Assembly (NCBI RefSeq): GCF_000315625.1
Contig: NW_005434629.1
Coordinates: 168,153-224,906, forward strand
Reading direction: 5' to 3'
From: Guillardia theta CCMP2712
Taxonomy: Eukaryota; Cryptophyceae; Pyrenomonadales; Geminigeraceae
DNA length: 56,754 bases
Shown: piece after piece, positions 22,289-31,271 of the stretch
Numbering within the stretch: the first letter of the stretch is position 1
Layout of the letters: every line of letters starts with the position of its first letter
Position numbers and translations under genes: made by a program
The notes under the pieces: generated by a model
What the model was told of the DNA's origin: nothing
Databases searched by the model: none
What the model saw: the letters and a program-made list of their open reading frames with translations, nothing else

Positions 22289-24496
22289 CCTCCTGTCCTT
22301 CAATCAGCTTGCATCTTGATTAAAAATCCGCCATGGGCACGTCGGAGATTGCTAATGTCCGTTGCAGAAAAAAATCTGATTCACAAAACAAAAACAAAAC
22401 AAAACCTTCACCGCTTTATGCTAACAACAACTGGTGTTGTCTACAACCCCAAACCTCACCTCTACTTCTGCGAGCAAAGACTGATCGATGTATATCTATC
22501 TATCTGCATATCATCATCTATCTACCTCTCTCCTCCTCTCTCCTCTCCTCGCTCACGTCACCTCTACACTCATTTCCCCTGAGGCTGTCGGTTCTCCCTG
22601 CGCACACCGCATCCCCGTTACACATCCGTTACACTCGTTATGACAGCATGGCCGCCTCACGGAGGAGCGGCTCAGCGGCTGCGGCCTGCCGCAGTGCCAG
22701 GCCCGGGCACGGCCGTGCCGCACCGGCCCGATAGTCTGGAAGGCTAAGACATTGACAATCGATGATCAGGCTGCAATCTGCATTGCAAAGAATCCAGGAA
22801 AAAAGAGTTTGGCTAAACCCATTGACATCAAGAGGTTGCGGAAGTTTCCTAAGACAACTTGTGGAAGAGAATACCCCGGGCCCGGCGTTAACGTACAATA
22901 TGTACAGACTCGGACCTCGAAGACGGTTCAACGGTTGGCTGATCGGACCGGGAGTCATGACAAAATCACTCCCAGATCGGACTTGCCGAGCCCACTGACA
23001 GTGAAAACTTGTGACTGAGAAATTGTAACTGTTCTGGAACGGTACGGTACTCCATTCCGACTATTCGATGCAGGAATGACGGACCATTTCTTTTCTCTCT
23101 CTCTTTCTTTTCTCCTCATTCTCTCTCTCTTCTCTCTTCCCGGAGTCCTTCTCACTATCTCTTAACCTTTTTCTTTCTCCTATCCCGGCCCCCCGAGTCC
23201 TTCCAGTCTCTGTTCAAGTATCTTCCTATCCTTGCTCTGCTTATAAATACTCTTATCTCAGAAGTCAATCATACTAGTAGTACCTACAGTACCGTACCTC
23301 AGTGCTCTACTAACTTCCGACTACTCAGTGCATACCGTAGTACAATCCATCACCCGGTGGTCTTGCCGGCGCCGGGCGGCCCGGCCCGGTTGCCCGCAGC
23401 CCCGGCCCCGGCCCCGGGCCCCCCGGGACTCGGAGGGGCTGGCACTGATCGAACGGAACGGCGTGCCGGGCCCGGGTCTCAGCAGCCTGGCCCTCTCATC
23501 GGATCCGAGTCACGGCGATGTCACTCCTGGAACTGTCTGATAATTAGCTTAACTTACTTTGAGTAAACTTGACTGGAGAGATCAGTATCACGGTACGATT
23601 ATTACTCATCAAGAAGGTAGATATAACCATGGGCTACGATGACAGGGCTGGGCCCGGGGGGTCGGAACTGGTTTTTAAAATGAAAACCCCGGGAGACCCC
23701 TTCACATGACTGGGGAGCTCCCACGATAGGAGGGGTACTTCTTTGCCCATACTGAGGGGCACCTGTCACTGCCAGGTTCCGCCGCCGAGCGAGTGTGTAG
23801 GCCCGGGGCCGCAGCCTCTTCGAGTCGCCTGTAGTAAACCGAGTTATAAAATTGTACCAGGTACTGAAGGAGCCGGCGTGATACCGGGAGATGCCGATCC
23901 AGGGGATGCAAGGAGCAGGGCACGAGGCAGAGACGGGAGGGAGGAGGGAGGGGGTCACAGGGGCAGGGGCCGAGAGGGGGACGGAGGGAAGGGAGGACGG
24001 CTGTTGTAGGGGAGTAGGAAGGGACTTAGAGCCATGAGGCTGTTGTGGTGAGGGAGATGGGGGAGAGAGGGTGTAGTTGTTGTTTGTTCGGCAAGACGGT
24101 TGCAGGGAAGATGTTTAGAGGGCGGCAGACTAGCGTGAGATCTCCTTTGGTGGAGACTTTTATTGTGAAATCAGAAGAGCAATCTAAGATGTGACTTGTA
24201 CATACATGTTGTGCTGATGGCCCTCGAAAGCCTCACCTGGGATGATTGAATCTTGTCAAATCCGATTGTTCCGATTTATTATGCAAAGCATTTTTTCCTG
24301 AATGATATTTTCAGATCCACTCAACTTCCGCTTCAATTGATTGAGAAAGTTAGGAATAGGTAAGACGCTTGCACAACGAAGTCGATCCACATCAAGCGCA
24401 ATGAGCGACTGATCGTGAAAGCAAATACATAGGCGCAAGAGGTTGTATCTCGTCGCTGCTTCTCCTTGTCATTCAAGTCACTGTCATGCAGATTCG
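22289..24496. other. Gene-free 2.2-kb region with GC-rich islands
   Basis: No gene supported on either strand. 22640-22730 and 23350-23480 are very GC-rich (GGCCCGGG words). Near 23541 is ATTAGCTTAACTTACTTTGA, a variant of the dispersed AT motif found near 5182 and 54006-54590. 23080-23260 is a C/T-rich tract, and 23930-24080 is G-rich. Short open stretches around 22750-23010 are not convincing proteins. Confidence 0.55.
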
Positions 24497-25543
24497 ATGC
24501 ATCCTTCCGATCATCATGCTATGATTCAGCCTGAGCCCAGAAAGACTCATGTCGTTCCGACAGAGATTGTGAGTGAAGAACACATCCAACAGTTTTCACA
24601 CCTGAGCTTGTTCTCCGCGTTGTTGACGCACTATGGCAGATCGATGTCTTGAAGGCAAACTGCGAGATGAAAAAGGGTATTTGAAATCCCTGACTTCCTC
24701 ACGATCTGATTCTTGGACGCCAGCGAATGAAACGCACCAAGTGGAGTTGGAGCATATGGAACATTCGAGCCCAAGGTTCTCTCTGCACTTGGCAGCGAGA
24801 CCATAAACCTCTGACGCGTCTTGCAAAGTTTGACAGATACCACAGGACAAACTTGCCCAGAGCAGTCCGACAGTTCTCAAACTGTTTCGCCCAATGACCG
24901 TTTCTTTCTGAACAAGTCAGCAAACAGCGCATTTGATAATGTTGATTCCAACGATTCGCACATTGTGACTTTGAAGACGTTTACAAACAGACAGCCTGCT
25001 GCAATCAACGTTGCTTTTAAAGCCAAACAATTGGACACGAATCTTTGCGATGCCCGTACACCGTCAAACGATTCAACATACATGTTTGTGTCGTCGAAAT
25101 CTCAGGTAGCTTCGCCTGATGGTTGGATGAGACTCGTCTCAGCTGCAGAAAAAAGTAGCTGTTCTAGCAGCTATTTGTCTGGAGATAGAGAATGGAAATT
25201 CAATAGCATCTGCCGACAATCTAAGGATGAGGTTGCCGATGAATGGGACTCAGTTCTGCAAGGCATAAGTAGGATGGAATCGAGCTTGCCTTGCTCTCAA
25301 GGCAGAGCTGAGGAAGAGGCTTCTCCGTTGCGGATTGCACATGATGATGTCATGATGGGGAATAATGCGGAGACATACGACGTTCACGAAGAAACAACGA
25401 CAGCAGACAATTTTATGTCAGGGTGGTTTTGTGCGAGGGCAAACTGTTTCGTAGGAATGTCGCTTTCATGTTGTAGTTTACAGGCAACTTCTTCTATTCC
25501 CGGCTTCCAGATGTTTAGGGTTTGCTTCTCTGGCAAACGTTGA
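24497..25543 (+). CDS. Hypothetical Ser/Asp/Asn-rich protein
   Basis: Four exons, 24497-24568, 24640-24676, 24724-24775 and 24829-25543, total 876 nt, 291 residues. Splice sites are good (donor ATT|GTGAGT; acceptors GGCAG, GCCAG, CAAAG) and the phases agree. The protein is hydrophilic (CPEQSDSSQTVSPNDRFFLN; SDRE-like acidic segments) with no recognised domain. The last 50 residues are Cys-rich and less convincing, and overlap a candidate on the other strand. An alternative end would use a donor near 25421 and an acceptor near 25478 and stop at about 25593. Function unknown. Confidence 0.5.
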
Positions 25544-25701
25544 AAAATGGCTGCGATTTCTATTACTTGAGCATCGTGATGTTGAAGCATTGTAGAATAA
25601 TCTTGGTGACAAAAGTAGCAGCTTTCTTCTTTCTTGCGTGTTTGGCTTTGCACGACACTACGTAGAGAATCAAGGTTTTGTTTAGCACTTGAAGTAAACA
25701 T
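25384..25701 (-). CDS. Possible small hypothetical protein (overlaps the plus-strand gene)
   Basis: From the ATG at 25701 a 105-residue protein reads MFTSSAKQNLDSLRSVVQSQ and includes a helical segment (VIEIAAIFQRLPEKQTLNIW) and a CYFCHQD segment. Composition is protein-like and it lies 86 bp downstream of the stop of the Nudix gene on the same strand. It overlaps the end of the plus-strand gene by 160 bp, so at most one of the two readings is likely right in the overlap. No domain recognised. Confidence 0.3.
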   Translation of the reverse strand: MFTSSAKQNLDSLRSVVQSQTRKKEESCYFCHQDYSTMLQHHDAQVIEIAAIFQRLPEKQTLNIWKPGIEEVACKLQHESDIPTKQFALAQNHPDIKLSAVVVSS

Positions 25702-25786
25702 GTGTATTGTTTCCAACTTTAATCACATGCTCAACCTTTCCTTCGGAGTAAGGAAAGGATTTCCAGATAGTTCGGTTCGTCGCCAT

Positions 25787-27459
25787 TCAAAATTCCGTGC
25801 CTGTGACACATTTGTTGTAGTCAACGCAACGGGCGCAGGAGCAAGTGCCGAACAACCTGATTGCCAAGTCTATCATGACGAGAGCAGAGTTGGGTTTCCA
25901 CATGTCAACCTGACGGCAATGAGGTCAGAGACATCGATCGTACGGTCTTCACTCTCAGCTGGCCACAACATCTCACCTGATCCGCCACTGACCGCATCGC
26001 TTCCTCTATCGGCATCTTCTGGAATGAATCCACCTGCTCCCCTCTTAGCCTGCGTCGCATCCCCAACACCCACAGCTCACCTCCCCATCGAGAGCTCTCG
26101 GCACGAAGTCTCGAGGTACCTCAAGATCGTAGCAGAAGAGCGTCTGCGGGGCTGAGGTCAATCATATTCATCTCGGAGGGTTTCATCCTACCTTGGGAGA
26201 CAGGCCCTTGTTCGTGGCGTACATGTAGCTGACAGCTCCGACGGGCCTCGCTGTTGCTGCTACCTGAACGTCTCAAGTCATAGGAGCTACAACTGCCATC
26301 AAACTCTTTCACCTGCTGGGGGATTCCGGCTTCCTCTTCGCATTCTTTGACCACGTTCTCGGTCAGTGAAAGCCCCTGCGGCTGCCCTCCGGCAACGCAT
26401 CTGCGGTACCGTTAGCAAGGGCCTCACGGCTCCAGTGCCCTACTGATCAAGTTTCCCCGGGTAAGTCGCCTTGGTAAGAGCCCTCTGGTACAACCTCCAT
26501 CACTCTGCCAGCCTCCTCAGCCTCTCCCTGACCTTGGCGATCCACACGCTCGTGCCTCGTTCCTCTCTCACGAGTACATTCACGTGGACTCCTGGCATCC
26601 GCGCGGCCAGGATCAGCATGTGAGGAAAGTGCCCTGCTCACTAACCGTACGCGGCAACCCCAAAGTACGGGACGCAACCCCGTTCAAGAAGGAGCGCGGG
26701 AGGCTTGTTGAAGGCAGAGGAGACCTGGAGGCAGGGTGAGGAGAAGCCTTCAATCAGCGGAACAACGGCACCTGCTGCAGCTCTCCCCGCCAGCCTCGCA
26801 TCTCTCCTCTCTCAAACAAAACCTTAACCTGGGGTGGGGGGGAGGGGCACACGAACGTGTGTCAGAGTAGTTCATGGGGGATGGCGAGCAACCATGTCGT
26901 TGACCGCGGCCGATCGGTCATGCAGCTGAGGATGATCAGACAGAAGGTTCTCGTGCAGACCGACGTTTCCTGCCAGACGTCTCAGGGGAGGCGGGGCGCT
27001 CTCAAAGGTGCCATTGGGGCGAACCAGGCATGAACGAGGAGCCGTCTTCACTGCACTGGGGCCACTCGAAGGTGAAGACCTTCTGCTTGGTCTCAAGCTG
27101 GAGCGAATGCAGTCTTGTTGCAAACTCCTTTCTCAACCACCCTAGTTGTTCACTTTCAATGCTGAAGGGAATGAAATCTGTGGTCTTGTATGAGTTGAGC
27201 ATCTGCCAAATCCGTAAATTCGACAGACAGCAGTGAGATGGATTACTTTGCAGTGGTCCAGCAAATTTTCTGTGTTCAAAACACGTTGATCACCATGCAC
27301 TGAAGCCATGCATTTCCAACCATTATGCCGCCCATCCCTGTTGACTTTTGGTCTCGAACCATGATTTCTCCACACACGCACTTTCCACCCGAAAGCAGCG
27401 CAAGAAGCAATGGACTCTGCGAGAAAGATGCAGAACAATGTTGTTGTTCTACATTTCAT
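25787..27459 (-). CDS. Nudix hydrolase of the DUF4743 (plant NUDT20/24) type with plastid-type presequence
   Basis: Twelve exons: 27247-27459, 27057-27202, 26893-26998, 26772-26828, 26646-26724, 26533-26591, 26444-26484, 26313-26400, 26192-26263, 26081-26143, 25977-26033 and 25787-25909; 1104 nt, 367 residues. The DUF4743 half is visible (TTDFIPFSIESEQLGWLRKE; ERGEMRGWRGELQ; ALLLERGCVPYFGVAAYGVH; TYPGKLDQ), then the Nudix box GGQPQGLSLTENVVKECEEE followed by AGI (metal-binding Glu residues kept; Lys replaces the usual Arg) and the typical C-terminal blocks VGAVSYMYATNKGL, LFCYDLEVPRDFVP and WKPNSALVMIDLAIR. The family hydrolyses nucleoside- or thiamine-diphosphate-like substrates; damaged thiamine diphosphate is the reported substrate of plant and yeast members. 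The N-terminus (MKCRTTTLFCIFLAESIASC then AAFGWKVRVW) is a signal peptide followed by a basic stretch with Phe near the cleavage site, as in cryptophyte plastid preproteins. Confidence 0.93.
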
Positions 27460-27940
27460 CTGCAAGGAATGACAAGCATCAGATTTGAAAATAATCAAAA
27501 TCGAGAAGGCCAGGTCATGATAACCAAGAAACTACTTTCAACCTCCTCACTCTATTCTCACATCAGATCGCTCTTTCATCCTCCTGATTCTCCAGCATTC
27601 TTCGCGCTCATTTCTCCTCCTGTCGTCTCCTATCGTCTCCTGCCCTCTCCTCTCCTCTCCTCGCTCTTGTGTCCTGCATGTGTTCTGCACTACTGCGCCT
27701 TCCCTTTCTGCTTCCCTTTCCCATTTACATCTGTTTTTTCTTTTTTTCTTTTTGTTTATTTTACAGTGTCAACTAATGACAACTCTCACTTTCGCGAAAT
27801 TTATGAAATATTCCTTGAAAATTTTGAAAATATCTTTACAAATTTAATACAACTAAGTGAATTGATACCCGTCTTCATCAGTAGCGTGTACGGGCTGCGT
27901 TCTTTTACATAGAGGGAGGGGTGGTGGTTTGACTGGTCCG
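27460..27940. other. Divergent intergenic region
   Basis: Separates the Nudix gene (minus) from the GT8 gene (plus) and should hold both promoters. 27590-27700 is C/T-rich (CTCCTCTCCTC) and 27720-27860 is AT-rich with TTTTTTCTTTTTTT. No gene seen. Confidence 0.5.
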
Positions 27941-28960
27941 ATGGTGGGGTGGGGGGGACGAAGGAGGATGATGGCACGGGGTTGGCAGGCGAGGGTATCG
28001 CCGAAGAAGGTGGGGCAGCGAGGATATGCGTTTGTGCTGGGACTTGTGGCTCTTGTAATCATGTACTACATGCTGGACCCGTTGTTCGATACCCTCCCTT
28101 CTGCTGCGGAGAGGATGAAGGGACGAGGGGAGTGCGTGCAAGGAAAGCTGGGAGGGGGGCGATACGCGATCGTAACCCTGATATCAAACTTCCAGATGAA
28201 GTACATCGAGAGTGCAGTCGTGTTGATCAGATCTATTAAGTGGTTCGGAAAGCTCCCCTGTGACTTTGAGTTCATCGTCTATGTGCTGGACACCGTCACC
28301 AAGCAGAAGTCCTACTTGGCCCATGCCTCGATCCTCACAGACGCTGGCTGGAAAATACAAGTTGTGCCTCTGATCCCTCCGCCAGAGTATGTGAATAGTC
28401 AGACATCAGAAGAGAAATTCCTCCCGATGTTTTCAAAGTTACACGTCTTCAATGCCACTTCCTATCGAGGCATCCTGTACCTGGACTCGGACGTCATGGT
28501 GTTGGGCCCGATATCAGAACTCTTCACGGACTACGTTACAAGGATGCAGGAGAAGAAGTCATATCTTGCATGGGTAAGAGATCAACCGCAGACAGACTTC
28601 CCAGGCTACAACTGTGGTGTGATGCTTGTTCGGCCGGATGCAACGGTGTTCGAATCCTTGGTGAAAGGGAGACTTGAGATCAAGAACTACAACCACCACT
28701 GGGCAGAGCAGGGCTACATGAATGAGTACTTTGTCCGGCACAGAGATGAAATGCTGGAGCTTCCTCCCAGGTTCAACGTCCTTGCCAACATTCCCACGGA
28801 AAACACGACGCTGTGGAAGGACTTGAAGCAAGATGTGAGGATATTGCACTTCACCATTGTGAAGCCTTTCTTCTTCTTGAGCCCGGTCGCTTGCTACGTG
28901 AAGAAGATAATGAGCTTCTGCTCCTCGTGGGAGTACGTCCGAGACGCAAAACCAACATGA
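27941..28960 (+). CDS. Type II membrane glycosyltransferase, family GT8-like
   Basis: Single exon, 339 residues from the ATG at 27941. The N-terminus is basic (GGRRRMMARGWQARVSPKKV), followed by one transmembrane segment (YAFVLGLVALVIMYYML), giving a Golgi-type type II topology with a lumenal catalytic domain. That domain reads ATLISNFQ-like (VTLISNFQMKYIESAVVLIR), a DXD-type motif in GILYLDSDVMVLGPISELF that coordinates Mn and the nucleotide sugar, FPGYNCGVMLVRPD, then WAEQGYMNEYF and the closing LHFTIVKPF (the HF segment of GT8/glycogenin-like enzymes). It transfers a hexose or hexuronic acid from a nucleotide sugar; acceptor and sugar cannot be told from sequence. Absence of introns is notable among its intron-rich neighbours. 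Confidence 0.9.
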   Translation: MVGWGGRRRMMARGWQARVSPKKVGQRGYAFVLGLVALVIMYYMLDPLFDTLPSAAERMKGRGECVQGKLGGGRYAIVTLISNFQMKYIESAVVLIRSIKWFGKLPCDFEFIVYVLDTVTKQKSYLAHASILTDAGWKIQVVPLIPPPEYVNSQTSEEKFLPMFSKLHVFNATSYRGILYLDSDVMVLGPISELFTDYVTRMQEKKSYLAWVRDQPQTDFPGYNCGVMLVRPDATVFESLVKGRLEIKNYNHHWAEQGYMNEYFVRHRDEMLELPPRFNVLANIPTENTTLWKDLKQDVRILHFTIVKPFFFLSPVACYVKKIMSFCSSWEYVRDAKPT

Positions 28961-29915
28961 TGGGTGGGCTTGGCGCGTTTGGGCCCGTGAGTTACGTGCT
29001 TCACACTACACTTGCAACAGACTCATGAACGATGACGATGATGACCGTTTCTCAACCGGACAATGATATACTCTCATCTTGCATCAAAATGATGGAGAGA
29101 TTGTCTTCGCATTCCCAGTCCAGTCAGCTCAGGGGGTGAAGAGAAATCTGGTCGATGCCTCGAAAGGCTTCAAATGACACACAGTCTTTCAGACTTTCTT
29201 GTCTCTTTCGCTTCATTACTGCAGTCTCGCTAATTTTTGATGATTAAACTCCATGTTGTTGTAACTTGGGAGCATTTTTCTGCACCTTCATGTTGTTGTA
29301 ACTTGGGAGCATTTTTCTGCACCTTCATGTTGTTGTAACTTGGGAGCATTTTTCTGCACCTTCATGTTGTTGTAACTTGGGAGCATTTTTCTGCACCTCA
29401 CTCTGTGTTGCTTCATTTCCCCTTCATTCCTCTAGTCATTTGGATAACACCGCAACATAAACATCCCTTTGCCTTGCTGTCGGTCCGCATTCCAAAAGCT
29501 CCTGCCTGCACAGACGCCATGGCTTGCGAGCAAGTGTTTGAGAGCATGCAGGGTTGACACAGGATTCATCGTTGTAAGATCCTCTCTTGCACTGAGACAA
29601 CTTCGCTGCTATCTTCTCTCTGCATGTCAAACATGATTCTTTGACTGGATGCTGCATGAAGTTGACCCCCTCCTAGTCTTCCCTATCTTCCATCCTGCCT
29701 TGTCTTCTTCCCCTCCTCCTCCACGCGCACGCGCGAACTCCCTGACCCCTTCCCACTCCCCACTGTTGCCCCCAATCTTGTTTTCAGACTCGTGGAAAGG
29801 ATTTGTCGGGGGCTTATCAAGAGGACGCAACGCTGAGGCAGACGAGGAGGAAGTGGAGGCGGAGAAAGAGGAGCCACAGAGGGCAGGAGGAGCATAGAGG
29901 CGCGTTGAGGGAGTC
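28961..29915. other. Intergenic region containing a 37-bp tandem repeat
   Basis: No gene supported. It holds the 3' region of the GT8 gene, the 37-bp repeat at 29252-29399 and a purine-rich stretch (29830-29910) just before the P-type ATPase remnant. Confidence 0.5.
29252..29399. repeat. 37-bp tandem repeat, four copies
   Basis: Four head-to-tail, essentially identical units containing CATGTTGTTGTAACTTGGGA and GCATTTTTCTGCACCTT. It lies about 290 bp downstream of the GT8 stop codon. Near-identity of the copies indicates recent expansion. Confidence 0.96.
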
Positions 29916-31201
29916 ATGGCGACGAGGACGGGAGAGGGTGCGATGCTTCCGTCTCTCAAGTTTGATGCATGCTCCTGTTGCCACCAGAAGAGGTGAGCGA
30001 GAGTCTCCTTGAGTTGTCCTCTCTCCGTATCAGCTGACTCTTGTTTGTTCTACTCTGTGTTGCTTTCTTTGCTTTGTTGTGCATTATGAATGTTCTGTAT
30101 TGTTGTGTATTGCAATGAATTGCTTTCTTGGTTTTGTTTTGGTTCGTTTGGTTGTCTGGGTTTTATGCAGAGGTTGGTGGACTCTGTGTCCGGGAGAGCT
30201 CTGCTTCCGCTTCCAGACCTCGGCTGAGCGGGGGCTTCAGGTAATGTGCCCCTGTGCGAGCTGAAAGGTGACGCGTGCTCGTTAGCAGGATGTGGTCACA
30301 GCGAGGATGGGGCAGTGCGGTCTGAACAAAGTGGACAAGAGTCTGCCGGACATGCAGGAACTGAGAAGGAGAGTCGAGACTCTTCGTAGCTGCTTGTTGA
30401 CGACGTTCTTCTGCTCATCTGCAGCTGGTGGAGGAAGGGGACTCATCCTTTGTTGGCCCTGAATGTTGTTTGTACAGCTCTCGTGGGCGCGATCAGAAGA
30501 ATGGGCAAGGTCCTCCCGCTGCCAGACCCAGCCTTGCTCTCGAGCCTCGGACTATCTCTCGGGTCTTTGTTCCTCTTCCGCAGAGTCCACAAGTTGTCTT
30601 GCGACGTCTCGCGCGCCCTTGGCTGTATCATGGGGTACGACCATTCTTCGGCTGTTCGAGTAGTGCGCGATGGATCAGTGAAGGAGGTAGAGGCCTCCCT
30701 GCTTGTCCCTGGCGACATGATCATCGTCTCTCGAGGGCACGTCTCGGCAGATTGCAGGATCTTGTCGGCTGAAGGGCTGGTAGTTGAGCCTGTCAGCGGT
30801 AAGACGGGAGGAGGAGGAGGAGGAGGAGGAGGAGGAGGAGGAGGAGGAGGAGGAGGAGGCCGTGAGATGGACGAGGCCTCATGGAGGTTTCAGGTACATC
30901 TTTCACGGCATCGACGGCGAGAGGGGAAGAAGATTCAGAGCCACGAGTGTCTGATTGTGCTGTGCTTGCACATTCAGAGGTTGTGGGGTAAGCACTTTTC
31001 TCAATGATGCTGAAGGAGCTGCGATGACAGTGACCTGACAGGGGCAGAGGGCTTGCAATGGTGACAAGGACAGGTAAGAAGAATGCTTGTACCCGACGTT
31101 TGGTGAAGAGTTAAGCAGGTGAAAACGTGAATGTGATCCGGGTCTTGTCTCGTCTCAACAAGTTGTCCATGTTGGAGCTAACTCTCATTGATGTGACATG
31201 A
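29916..31201 (+). CDS. P-type ATPase remnant: N-terminal region and actuator domain only
   Basis: Seven exons, 29916-29992, 30171-30240, 30289-30372, 30438-30798, 30894-30987, 31042-31073 and 31119-31201; 801 nt, 266 residues with a stop at 31199. The N-terminal cation-ATPase segment is visible (FQTSAERGLQDVVTARMGQ, then CGLNKVDKSLPD), then a hydrophobic helix region (PLLALNVVCTALVGAIRRMG) and the actuator core VRVVRDGSVKEVEASLLVPG, DMIIVSRGHVSADCRILSAE, and the post-A-domain segment VVGGRGLAMVTRTGENVNVI. The catalytic TGE loop reads SGT (VVEPVSGTSF), so the dephosphorylation Glu is absent. The phosphorylation domain (DKTGT) and nucleotide domain are missing and the next gene begins converging 70 bp later. 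It is either a decayed fragment or a stand-alone actuator-like protein. The exon 3/4 junction is the least certain. A GGA repeat sits in the fourth intron. Confidence 0.7.
30807..30859. repeat. GGA trinucleotide repeat
   Basis: About 17 uninterrupted GGA units inside an intron of the P-type ATPase remnant. Read through without splicing it would give a poly-Gly run, which is not expected in an actuator domain. Confidence 0.97.
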
Positions 31202-31271
31202 AACTCTTCAAACTCTTACAATCCTCCGCGCGTGACGTTTCGTGATCCCACATGCTCGATTCACATTCAGC

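Noticed and set aside
22752-23018. Possible small gene in the GC island
   Set aside because: Short, no splice support, no protein-like periodicity, and embedded in repeat-type sequence.
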